Both the position numbers and the translations under genes were made by a program. The notes below the pieces were generated by a model. The model had not been told where the DNA came from. It ran no database searches and worked only from the letters and a program-made list of their open reading frames with translations. From NCBI GenBank assembly GCA_964607755.1, contig CAZSMC010000034.1, positions 1 through 42,713 on the forward strand: a DNA stretch of 42,713 bases, written 5' to 3'. Of this stretch, positions 33,773 to 41,812 are shown piece after piece. Source of the stretch: CAZSMC01 sp964607755 (GTDB lineage: Bacteria; Zhuqueibacterota; Zhuqueibacteria; Residuimicrobiales; Krinioviventaceae). Position 1 is the first letter of the stretch. Each line of letters opens with the position of its first letter.

Positions 33773-36700
33773 TTAGAAATTGATTTGCAGACCGTAAACG
33801 ATCTCACGTGGACGTTTAAAGATCGCATAATAAGGTGTTGCTCGCATCAAAATATCTTCCAGTTCGTCATCGTACCAACCGGGCTCGAATTTGCCTTGTG
33901 TTTCCAGATAATCCATATAATCTGTTATGGTAAAGCCGGGGTTGCGGACGCTATTAAATGCTGTACGTAATAATTGCTTACTGTTCATTAAATTGCGAAT
34001 GCTGGTATAAGCGCGCATCTTTACACCGAACAGTTCAAAGCCCTTGTAGACTCTTAAATCAACACCATTGTAATAAGGTGTCCACTGCACGTTTTGATCC
34101 TGGCCAGGAAATTTGCTGCCCCATTCGCCGCGGTCCCACCGAAACCATTCGCCGGCTTCCCAACGGAAATAGGTGGAAATCTCCCAATCCGCTTTCAAGC
34201 GGTCCATAAATGACGCGCCTTCCTGTGCCAACGGTGAATGGAAAAGCAATGTAAATCGAAGAATGGGTTGCGGTTTTGGCTGGAATGCATCAGGATCTTC
34301 AAGTTCATTGACTTTGAACGGATCCTGATAAATGGTTTTAAAACCGTAATATCCGCGCCGGGTCAACATGTAATTATAGTTTAAACGGGCTTGAAAATAA
34401 TCCAAAAATCTCGCATTTATTTCAGTTTCGATACCGCGAATATCCCTGTACATGTTATTCTGTGGACGATTGTAACCATTATCATCTCCGGTTGGATATA
34501 TACCTGTAGTTGGTTTGTAAAAGACAGTACTAATTTCGTTATAAATATCCTTGTAATAACCGGTTACTCGATAGGTGAAAATATCCGCAATGTTTTGTTC
34601 GACGCCAAACTCATAGTTGATGTTTTTGCGAAAATCAAGAGCTGGATTGCTCATTTTTGCCAATGGCCAGTAAGGGTTTGAATTATTGACCAGAATCGCA
34701 TCGGTGTTGGCTCGCTGGAAAAAGTAGCCATAATTGAAAAAGATTTTGGCGTTTTCACTTATGGGATGAGACACACCGATTCGCGGTCCGACTGCCCATT
34801 TGAACGGTGCATCGTTGTGTAGAGCATGTTCCAGACTATCTGAAGCGATACTGTAAATTGTACTTGAAACCGGCTCGCCGCTGGCATTGAATTCGGTGGC
34901 GTTTGTGCCGTAATAGTAATTCCACATATCAGTGAAATAGGGGGTCTCGGCTTTGTAGAAATCGCCGCGCAATCCCAGGTTCATGATCATGCCTTCAAAT
35001 TCAATCTTGTCTTCCAGATAAGCGCCGCCCTCAAAATAATTATAGTCTGCAACTTCAGACATTGGCTTCCAGCTCTGGCGACCCCAATTCTTGACAAACT
35101 CATCGTCGTAACCGGATTTAATGTGCATGAGATTGTATTCGAGGTTAAAACCGGCTTTGAGCTCATTGACGTCGTTGAGCTGACTTGTCATATCGGTTTT
35201 GAGAATATAAGACTGGTACCAACTGTCATCCTGGTTTTCATTCATATATCCGAAATTGTGCTGACCCATCTCCGGCGCGACATTCCATACCGGATGGGTG
35301 ATGCCATTCTCGTCTGTCCATTCGCCGGGAGCAATATTAGCGCCGGAAAAGGATTCGTAAACGCCGTAAGGTGCCTCACTCAGATAGACAGGTGTCGAAT
35401 CGACCGTGGTTTGAGTGGCAGGCGTGTTCAGATCTCGTGGTCCCATATCGTATTGCCTGCTGTACACGTTTTGGTTATATTGAAAATTGACTTCCCAGAA
35501 TGTTTCCGGACTGATGATGTGGGTGAAACGCAATCCATTGGAAGCGGCCCATTTGTAATAAGCCGCTGAACGGCTTCCCCAGTTGAACATATTTTTGCCG
35601 CATTGATTGCGTAAAAAATAATTCGAGGATGATGTTGTATTTCGCGGATCGAAATTGGCTTCATAGAAACCAAATGAAACCGATTGCATTTCACCGTAAC
35701 TGCCACGATAGCGTAGGACCATCGAAGGTGACAGATTGTATTTTAGCTTTAACCGGATAAAATCATCAATATAATTTGGTTTGGAGACCTTGACCGGAAA
35801 TGATTGTTGATCAAGATACGCGTCCAGAAAAAAAGTTAATTTGTTATTTGTAAAGGGCACCGGACCGCCAAAAGACAGTTCCACGTAATTATCCGGGTGA
35901 GTATAATCAAAGGGGCGGAAAAACCATTTTTCAGCCTGTAACAGTTCTTCAGGAGTCAGAGTGTTTTTATCTACTCCCATGACATCAGTCATTCGGCGGT
36001 TTGCCAACATCTCGGCGTAACGCGCGTTCCAGCCGACAAAATCCGGCTCGCCATCTCGATTGGCATCAACGTTCTCGCCATATTCATTGGTATATTCGGG
36101 AATTTCTTCGCCACGCCAATTGGTACGCATTCTGTTTTCAAATCCGCCCCAATCTTCATACATTTGGCCGCCACTGACAAAGATTTCATCACCGGCGGAA
36201 TTGTAGGTTTTGTATCCACTTAATGTTTGGTCACCGACCATTGCCTGTCCGGGTTCGCGCAACTCGAGAAACTGGAATCGACCTATTTCCCACCAGTTGC
36301 CACGACTGTGGACATTCGGCCCGATGTGTTTTTCTGTGCCCGGACGAAAACGGTAATCGATCGTCCCGTGATATTTATTGCCGCCTTCTTTGGTCACAAT
36401 ATTGATCAATCCGGATCGTGCCTGACCATACTCTGCGCTGAATCCGCCGGTTAAAATTTGAATTTCTTCAATAGCAGATTTTGTAACTTTAAAGATTGGC
36501 GTGCCATGACGTTCGTCTTGTTTAGCAAAATCGTCCACCACAAGTCCCACTTCATCGGCAAACGAGCCGCGAATGAGAATATTTCCAGTATCATCATTCC
36601 GGTCAATAGACGGTGCCATATCGATCGTCGCCCGAATGTCCGTGCCGGTTGGAGCAGCAACGACTTCTTGTGAAGCCATGGCGGTTTGCGAAAAAGATAC

Positions 36701-37078
36701 GTCTTTTTTAATCTTTTCGCGTTGAGCAACGACAACTACCTCTTCGCCCGTTTCAATAACAGTCTGTTCCAATTCAAAATCCAACTCGGTGGTCCGACCT
36801 GTGCTTACACGAACATTTGAGATGGATTGCGTTTTATACCCCATGTAGGTTGCCTTAACCTTGTATTCTCCTGGCGGAACTCTTAGAATAAAGAAGCTAC
36901 CATCTTCATCCGTCGCCGCGCCAAGGTTCGTTCCTTCAACAATGACGTTCACACCGGGAAGAGGCTCGCCTGTTTCTGCATCAACCACACTGCCGGATAT
37001 TTTTCCGGTAGTTGCTGCCATAACAAAGGTGCTTGCCAGAAGCGAGAAAAACAGCATGCATAACATCCATTTTTTCAT
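33773..37078 (-). CDS. SusC-like TonB-dependent receptor with carboxypeptidase-regulatory N-terminal domain
   Basis: 1101 residues from ATG at 37078, chosen for GGAGG 6 nt upstream and the signal peptide MKKWMLCMLFFSLLASTFVMA. Residues about 24-105 form a carboxypeptidase-D regulatory-like domain (GKISGSVVDAETGEPLPGVNVIVEG), followed by a plug domain (GNILIRGSFADEVGLVVDD, IEEIQILTGGFSAEYGQARSGLINIVTKEG) and a long barrel ending in QINF. It imports oligosaccharides across the outer membrane using TonB energy. It lies 56 nt after the LacI gene with no promoter or operator visible between, so cotranscription is likely. There is no SusD gene; the next gene encodes a different surface partner. Confidence 0.95.
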   Translation of the reverse strand: MKKWMLCMLFFSLLASTFVMAATTGKISGSVVDAETGEPLPGVNVIVEGTNLGAATDEDGSFFILRVPPGEYKVKATYMGYKTQSISNVRVSTGRTTELDFELEQTVIETGEEVVVVAQREKIKKDVSFSQTAMASQEVVAAPTGTDIRATIDMAPSIDRNDDTGNILIRGSFADEVGLVVDDFAKQDERHGTPIFKVTKSAIEEIQILTGGFSAEYGQARSGLINIVTKEGGNKYHGTIDYRFRPGTEKHIGPNVHSRGNWWEIGRFQFLELREPGQAMVGDQTLSGYKTYNSAGDEIFVSGGQMYEDWGGFENRMRTNWRGEEIPEYTNEYGENVDANRDGEPDFVGWNARYAEMLANRRMTDVMGVDKNTLTPEELLQAEKWFFRPFDYTHPDNYVELSFGGPVPFTNNKLTFFLDAYLDQQSFPVKVSKPNYIDDFIRLKLKYNLSPSMVLRYRGSYGEMQSVSFGFYEANFDPRNTTSSSNYFLRNQCGKNMFNWGSRSAAYYKWAASNGLRFTHIISPETFWEVNFQYNQNVYSRQYDMGPRDLNTPATQTTVDSTPVYLSEAPYGVYESFSGANIAPGEWTDENGITHPVWNVAPEMGQHNFGYMNENQDDSWYQSYILKTDMTSQLNDVNELKAGFNLEYNLMHIKSGYDDEFVKNWGRQSWKPMSEVADYNYFEGGAYLEDKIEFEGMIMNLGLRGDFYKAETPYFTDMWNYYYGTNATEFNASGEPVSSTIYSIASDSLEHALHNDAPFKWAVGPRIGVSHPISENAKIFFNYGYFFQRANTDAILVNNSNPYWPLAKMSNPALDFRKNINYEFGVEQNIADIFTYRVTGYYKDIYNEISTVFYKPTTGIYPTGDDNGYNRPQNNMYRDIRGIETEINARFLDYFQARLNYNYMLTRRGYYGFKTIYQDPFKVNELEDPDAFQPKPQPILRFTLLFHSPLAQEGASFMDRLKADWEISTYFRWEAGEWFRWDRGEWGSKFPGQDQNVQWTPYYNGVDLRVYKGFELFGVKMRAYTSIRNLMNSKQLLRTAFNSVRNPGFTITDYMDYLETQGKFEPGWYDDELEDILMRATPYYAIFKRPREIVYGLQINF

Positions 37079-37134
37079 GATAATCCTCCAATGTCTCAAA
37101 GTAATCACGCTTTAAAAAAAAATAGTAAAAACGT

Positions 37135-38142
37135 TCAATTTCTTTCAATGAGCTCAGTATCGAGTTGGATATGCGAAGCTTTTCTGTTCTCGTTTTTGCT
37201 TTCCAAATTTTCTATCAGCACTTCAACAGCTTTTCGTCCCATTTCATATGCCGGCTGTGAGATTGTGATAAAAGGGGCGGGTAAGAAAAATGTTTCACTC
37301 ATATTACCAAAACCAGCCAGACCAATATCATCGGGCACCGACAGGCCAGCCTGTGTGATGGCCCGGTAAGCGCTCATCGCCACAAAGTCGTTGGCACAAA
37401 AAAGAGCATCCATTTCAACATTATTTTCTAGTACCTCTGTCATAGCCTGATAAGCCTGTTCTTTGCTAAAATCACAAGAAATGACTCTATTTTTATCAAG
37501 AGAAAGACCATGCTTTTTCAGAGCCGCCTGATAACCCAAAAACCGGTCTTTAATGATTGTGGGCAATTCTGTCGGACCAAGAAAAGCAATTTTCCGGTAG
37601 CCTTTTTCAATTAAACGCTCAACGACTCGCTTTGCAGAATCCGTATCATCGATTGTCACGGTGCATGTTTTTGGGCATTTAAGGGGACGATCGTAAAAAA
37701 CAATCGGCAGATCCCGGTTTAGAAACGGTGATAAAAAATCACTCGACTTTGTCTCACTGGTTACGGAGAGAACCAGCCCTTCCACACTCAACGAAGCGAG
37801 ATAACTTACATTTGAAGCTTCGTTATCTGCTTTTTCGTGGCTAATCATCAAGATAATTTCATAGCCATGCTTTCGACCTTCGTCATAAAATCCTTCAATA
37901 ACAGCAGAGAAAAAAGACGTCATGATTTCCGGTACAATCGCACCTATCATATGCGTTCGTCGCGATGATAAACTCTTTGCCAGTAAATTGGGGTGATAGG
38001 CCAGCTCTTTCGCCATTTTTCTGACTCGCTCTTTCATTTCAGGTGAAATATCGGAACTATCTCGCAACGCTTTCGAGACCGTTACAGGTGTAACTCCCAG
38101 GGCTTCGGCAATGTTTTTCTGAGTGATGATCTTTTTTTTCAT
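37135..38142 (-). CDS. LacI-family transcriptional regulator of the locus
   Basis: 335 residues. The N-terminal helix-turn-helix reads TQKNIAEALGVTPVTVSKALRD, then the hinge helix (HPNLLAKSLSSRRTHMIGAIVPE) and a periplasmic-binding-protein-like effector domain (about 62-330) with VFYDRPL, DALFCANDFVAMSAYRA and DIGLAGFGN. Such proteins bind palindromic operators with a central CG and release them on binding a sugar. It is the first gene of the minus-strand block and sits directly behind a sigma70-type promoter overlaid by three TTAyCGdTAA boxes, so it likely represses itself and the downstream genes. The ATG has only a weak Shine-Dalgarno, which would keep the level low. Confidence 0.94.
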   Translation of the reverse strand: MKKKIITQKNIAEALGVTPVTVSKALRDSSDISPEMKERVRKMAKELAYHPNLLAKSLSSRRTHMIGAIVPEIMTSFFSAVIEGFYDEGRKHGYEIILMISHEKADNEASNVSYLASLSVEGLVLSVTSETKSSDFLSPFLNRDLPIVFYDRPLKCPKTCTVTIDDTDSAKRVVERLIEKGYRKIAFLGPTELPTIIKDRFLGYQAALKKHGLSLDKNRVISCDFSKEQAYQAMTEVLENNVEMDALFCANDFVAMSAYRAITQAGLSVPDDIGLAGFGNMSETFFLPAPFITISQPAYEMGRKAVEVLIENLESKNENRKASHIQLDTELIERN

Positions 38143-38159
38143 AGCAAAAGAGCGAGAAA

Positions 38160-38205
38160 TTTACTTTATCGGTAACTTTACCGTTAACTTTATCGATAAA
38201 GTAAA
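38160..38205. promoter_or_regulatory. Triple LacI-type operator upstream of the regulator gene
   Basis: Three 11-bp boxes at an exact 12-bp step: TTTATCGGTAA (38165-38175), TTTACCGTTAA (38177-38187) and TTTATCGATAA (38189-38199). Each has the central CG typical of LacI operators. The third is the core of a perfect 16-bp palindrome (38187-38202), and the outermost 12 bp form a perfect inverted repeat (38160-38171 with 38194-38205). The third box covers the likely transcription start. Confidence 0.82.
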
Positions 38206-38232
38206 TATATAAAAAAATATTTTTTTTGTCAA
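38204..38232 (-). promoter_or_regulatory. Sigma70-type promoter of the lacI-tonB operon
   Basis: On the minus strand TTGACA (38227-38232), a 17-bp spacer and TATATT (38204-38209). Consensus -35 and ideal spacing; start of transcription is expected near 38197, inside the third operator box, giving a 5' leader of about 55 nt. Confidence 0.8.
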
Positions 38233-38323
38233 GTATTTTTTCTGATTTTTCGAGTAATATATGAATGTAATCCTCTAATTCACAATCAATATAATGCCGA
38301 CGCTCGTTTGAAAACGTGCTTTT

Positions 38324-38345
38324 CCATCAATCAATGGATTGATGG
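38324..38345. repeat. 9-bp perfect hairpin after the radical-SAM-like remnant
   Basis: CCATCAATC, 4-nt loop, GATTGATGG, just beyond the stop at 38354. A smaller palindrome CGTTTGAAAACG lies at 38305-38316. Neither is followed by a clear U-run; they may still separate this gene from the regulator's promoter. Confidence 0.45.
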
Positions 38346-38353
38346 TATATTTG

Positions 38354-38978
38354 CTATACACTCACATCCACTTTTGAACGCGCTAAAAACTCCTGCCAAA
38401 TCTTTTCAGTCATTTCCTGATAAATCTTGTCATACTCTATCATTTGGTGTTCGTATTTTGAGTCTCTCAGCGCTACGGCGGCATTCTCATCTTCTGGTTT
38501 CACGCCATCAGATTCTTGCAGCCGCTGCAGATGGGTGGTGTAATGATCCCGAATAGAACACGGCGCCAACCAGTTGTTCGGTGTTTTACCATATTCGTAA
38601 CCGTAATCAAATTGCCATTGCCGGCCTTTTTGCAAAGTCGGAGAAAAGGGTATCCGTTAACGTGCCGTGTTCTTTTTTAAATGCTTCCATCGTCTCTCTG
38701 GTTTGATGATGCAATGCATTTTGTACGAACGTATCGATCACCCGCGACATCACTTTGGGTGTGATATAGCCCCGTTCCAGGTTGCGCAAAACAGTGTCCA
38801 GCATGCCGCGCATCATTTTGTATTTGTATTGTTGCACTGCTTCCGGTCGTTGCTTTTTGTCGTTCTCGACAAATTGCTGGTAGATGTATTTGTCAATTTT
38901 AGGAAGTAAAAATTTACGTGTTAGTTTGGGACGGTTAAATAATGTTTCGAGTGTACTCAAAATGAACCGGGTTGTCAT
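38354..38978 (-). pseudogene. Radical-SAM-like gene with catalytic core missing and frameshift at the join
   Basis: Two halves in different frames. The first (38978 to about 38640) starts with a good site (GGAGGAGG) and MTTRFILSTLETLF, then helices ending VQNALHHQTRETMEAFKKEHG, which resembles the region that precedes PSFLVISPTxxCNLxCxGCYA in a family of radical SAM proteins. The second (about 38635 to 38354) has NNWLAPCSIRDHYTTHL and PEDENAAVALRDSKYEHQMIEYDKIYQEMTEKIWQEF, like the C-terminal tail of the same family. The CxxxCxxC cluster motif and the barrel expected between them (some 250-300 residues) are absent. The parts therefore look like the two ends of one gene with the middle lost. 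Family assignment rests on memory of family patterns, so moderate confidence. Confidence 0.55.
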
Positions 38979-39124
38979 TTTTTTGCCTCCTCCAGGGTGA
39001 ATATGAAAAAATCCCTGAATTCATGAGCTTGAATAGCTCCTTACGATGCCTTTCTTAAATTAACTTTTGATCGTTAGTGCTAACAAAAATCCGCACTCCT
39101 CCAACCTGTTATCCTCACATGAAA

Positions 39125-39162
39125 TCACCGAAAGCCAAAAAATAGGGCCTGGCTTTCGGTGA
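39125..39162 (-). terminator. Strong hairpin terminator of the SPW-repeat gene
   Basis: Perfect 13-bp stem (39125-39137 with 39150-39162), 12-nt loop, followed by a short T-rich stretch (ATTTC) on the minus strand; 14 bp past the stop codon. Confidence 0.7.
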
Positions 39163-39175
39163 GAATCAGAAATAA

Positions 39176-39469
39176 TCAGGCAGCCGGGGACTTTTTAGTT
39201 AGCGCCATCCACAAAGAAAGGGCTGCCACAACAATGCCGACAATAATGAGATTCACCGGTGCCATCAAGGCGGTAATAATTCCGGAAACAATCAGCCAAA
39301 TGCCTAAAACGCCGTCCACAATGCCCTGCCAACGTTTGGCAGCGATGAATCCCAATACGGCAACGACAATGCCAACAATAATATAATTAATGTTGACATG
39401 CAGGCTCGGAACGATACCTGACACAATAAGCCACAATCCCAATACGAAATTAATCCAGGCTTGCCACAT
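39176..39469 (-). CDS. SPW-repeat small membrane protein
   Basis: 97 residues with four hydrophobic helices arranged as two similar halves: WINFVLGLWLIVSG near the N terminus and GIVDGVLGIWLIVSG in the middle, the signature of the SPW repeat family (usually two such repeats in an integral membrane protein of about this length). GGAGG lies 6 nt before the ATG. Function unknown in the family. It stands alone between its own terminator and a long intergenic region. Confidence 0.88.
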   Translation of the reverse strand: MWQAWINFVLGLWLIVSGIVPSLHVNINYIIVGIVVAVLGFIAAKRWQGIVDGVLGIWLIVSGIITALMAPVNLIIVGIVVAALSLWMALTKKSPAA

Positions 39470-39953
39470 AATGTACCTCCTTCTTTTTAGTCAATGATAT
39501 AGCTTTTACTTTGGTTTATTGGAAATAACGTTCCGCTAATTGTTGAGCACTTTGGTTTTTATGCTAGCTCGTGCAAGTTTTTAGTTCAACCAAATAAGAA
39601 TTGTGCAATTGAACAACAAAAATCGTCATAACGCAAGAGCGAATATTTCAGTTTTTAAATTTTCGTGTTGAAGAAAAAAAGCGCATTACCAGCATTCCGG
39701 AAAACTAAAAGGCAGCACAACCGTTCCCTGCATCCTGTTAGCGGTAGAGAACCATATTTTTTCAATACTAAAAAATATAACAAATTCTAAAAAGCCAGGT
39801 ATTCCATTATTCTCGGATAAAGCATAAAAAATGTTTTTTTAGGCAATCCGCCGCATCTTTTAGGATGAAACCCGCTAACGCTTGTTGTTATTTATAGAAT
39901 AAAAAGTTGTTTACCAGCGTAAAAGATAACATCACAAATTGCGGAGGTCTAAG
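39470..39953. other. Intergenic region of 484 bp, nothing recognised
   Basis: Divergent spacer between the SPW gene and the glycosylase gene. AT-rich. It must hold promoters for both, but no convincing box pair, ORF with a ribosome binding site, tRNA or repeat was found. Confidence 0.5.
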
Positions 39954-40585
39954 ATGCCAGAACTTCCCGACGTTGAAGCGTTTAAGCAATATGTCAATTC
40001 GACATCGTTACATCAAGAGATAGCTGATGTGGATGTGCTTTCACAGGAAATGCTTGATAAAAGCAGTGTCCAGGCTTTTAAAAATCGGTTGAAAAGCAAG
40101 ACATTTCAATCGACAATGCGACATGGAAAATATCTCTTTTTACGACTGGGTGATGGCGGCTCACTGGTCCTCCATTTTGGTATGACCGGCTTTCCGGTTT
40201 ATTTTTCCAATCAGGAGGACGCTTCCTCGCACATCCGTTTGCAGATCAATTTTTCAAACGATTATTATCTCGCCTACGATTGTCAACGCAAGTTAGGATT
40301 GTTCGATGTGATTGCCAGCGAATCGGATTTTATTGAAGAAAAAAAGCTCGGCGCCGATCCCTATGAAAGTGGTTTTACATTCGATGATTTCAAGACAATT
40401 ACGCAAAAGCAGCGCGGCTCGTTAAAATCGGCGTTAATGAACCAAAAACACATCGCCGGTATTGGTAACATTTATTCCGACGAGATTATGTTTCAAGCTG
40501 ACTTGCATCCTAAAACCCCAACGAATTCCCTGGATAAAAATCAGTTAAAAAATATTTATGAAAAAATGAACGATGTTTTTCAACG
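39954..40585 (+). CDS. Formamidopyrimidine-DNA glycosylase / endonuclease VIII-like, 3' end lost in gap
   Basis: ATG at 39954 is chosen because GGAGG is 6 nt upstream and the protein then starts MPELPDVE, the motif in which Pro2 and Glu3 form the active site of Fpg/Nei enzymes; an earlier start would block the N-terminal Pro. HGKYLFLRL carries the conserved Lys, and AGIGNIYSDEIMFQADLHP is the H2TH motif. These bifunctional enzymes remove oxidised bases and cut the strand. About 210 residues are visible; the usual 260-280 plus any zinc finger are hidden by the N run starting at 40586. Any apparent in-frame fusion to the following DUF72 sequence is an artefact of the placeholder length. Confidence 0.88.
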
Positions 40586-40685
40586 NNNNNNNNNNNNNNN
40601 NNNNNNNNNNNNNNNNNNNNNNNNNNNNNNNNNNNNNNNNNNNNNNNNNNNNNNNNNNNNNNNNNNNNNNNNNNNNNNNNNNNNN
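40586..40685. other. Assembly gap (100 N placeholder)
   Basis: Unlike the first gap, the flanks do not overlap. The 3' end of the glycosylase (about 55-70 codons) and the first 8-9 codons of the DUF72 gene should lie here, so the true gap is probably near 200 bp rather than 100. Confidence 0.85.
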
Positions 40686-41381
40686 TGGAATTACAATCAC
40701 TGGAAGGGTCCCTTTTATCCGGAGGATTTGCCACAAAAAAAGTGGCTGGAATTTTATGCCAGTCATTTCCACTCTGTTGAAATCAACAATTCGTTTTATC
40801 AGTTGCCAAAAGCAGCAACATTTAAGCGATGGCGCGATACGGTTCCATCCGACTTTAAATTTGCCGTCAAAGCCAGCCGTTATATCACGCATATGAAAAA
40901 ATTAAAAGAGCCTGTGGAAGCGGTATCAAACTTTTTTGAGCGGCTCGACGCACTGGGTAACAAGGCAGATGTCGTGCTTTTCCAGCTTCCGCCAAAATGG
41001 AAATTCAATGCCGGACGGTTGCGCTCATTTTTTAAATTACTGCCAGACACCTGCCGCTATACATTCGAGTTCCGCGATTCCACCTGGTGGAACGATGAAA
41101 TATACGAGATTTTGAACGAACACAACGCCGCTTTTTGCATCTTTGAACTTGCCGGAGAAAAAACACCGAACCAGATTACTGCCGATTTTATCTATATCCG
41201 TTTGCACGGGCCGGGCGCCGCCTATGAAGGTTCTTACAGCGATGATACGCTGCAACAATGGGCCAGACAATTTACCGAATGGCAGAAACAGGGGAAGGAG
41301 ATTTATTGTTATTTTGACAACGATCAAAACGGTTATGCCGCTCAGAATGCGGCAAAATTGCAAGAGCTCGTTCAATCCTGA
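40686..41381 (+). CDS. DUF72 (YecE-like) protein, start lost in gap
   Basis: 231 visible residues beginning WNYNHWKGPFYPE; family members normally start with a short strand such as MxxYIGTSG directly before this, so only about eight residues are missing. Other family marks are FYASHFHSVEINNSFYQLP, FKFAVKASRYITHMKKL, LFQLPPKWKFN, FEFRDSTWW, YIRLHGP and YCYFDNDQNGYAAQNA. TIM-barrel-like fold; biochemical role unknown. The stop overlaps the start of the next gene (TGATG at 41379-41383), showing translational coupling. Confidence 0.88.
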   Translation, partial: WNYNHWKGPFYPEDLPQKKWLEFYASHFHSVEINNSFYQLPKAATFKRWRDTVPSDFKFAVKASRYITHMKKLKEPVEAVSNFFERLDALGNKADVVLFQLPPKWKFNAGRLRSFFKLLPDTCRYTFEFRDSTWWNDEIYEILNEHNAAFCIFELAGEKTPNQITADFIYIRLHGPGAAYEGSYSDDTLQQWARQFTEWQKQGKEIYCYFDNDQNGYAAQNAAKLQELVQS

Positions 41382-41812
41382 TGCCGTCTTCAAAGTGGTC
41401 TCCGAAAACACTCACAAGATACATCCTGTTGCAGTTGCCGCTGCTTGTTGTCCTGGTTGTGCTTTTTATTATTTCTTTTAGCAACGACAGCATTTCAACC
41501 CGGTTCATCCTCGTGCTAATCATTCTTGATGTGCTGAAAGATGTTATCCTCTACCCCTTTGTATGGGAATCGTATCGCCCAAATGCTCAAAAGGGCAAGC
41601 ATCCGATGATCGGTTTGACCGGGGTTGTGACCGAGCAGTTGGATCCGGCCGGCTATATCAGAGTGCGGGGAGAATTGTGGCAGGCACAGGCTGAGGGCGG
41701 AAGGAAAATTAAAAAAGGAGAAAAAGTAATTGTCACTCACTGTGACGGGCTATTGTTGACGGTAAAGCCAAACAGAAAAAATGTCAAAAAATCCGGCTCA
41801 CCAAAATTTTGA
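41381..41812 (+). CDS. NfeD-like membrane protein (short form)
   Basis: 143 residues: two transmembrane helices (about 13-34 and 41-60) and a C-terminal OB-fold NfeD domain (about 75-132, IGLTGVVTEQLDPAGYIRVRGELWQAQ ... GEKVIVTHCDGLLLTV). Short NfeD proteins work with SPFH/stomatin proteins in membrane microdomains, but no stomatin gene lies here. Its ATG overlaps the DUF72 stop by one base, so expression is tied to that gene. The 3' end overlaps the convergent gene by 15 bp. Confidence 0.82.
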   Translation: MPSSKWSPKTLTRYILLQLPLLVVLVVLFIISFSNDSISTRFILVLIILDVLKDVILYPFVWESYRPNAQKGKHPMIGLTGVVTEQLDPAGYIRVRGELWQAQAEGGRKIKKGEKVIVTHCDGLLLTVKPNRKNVKKSGSPKF

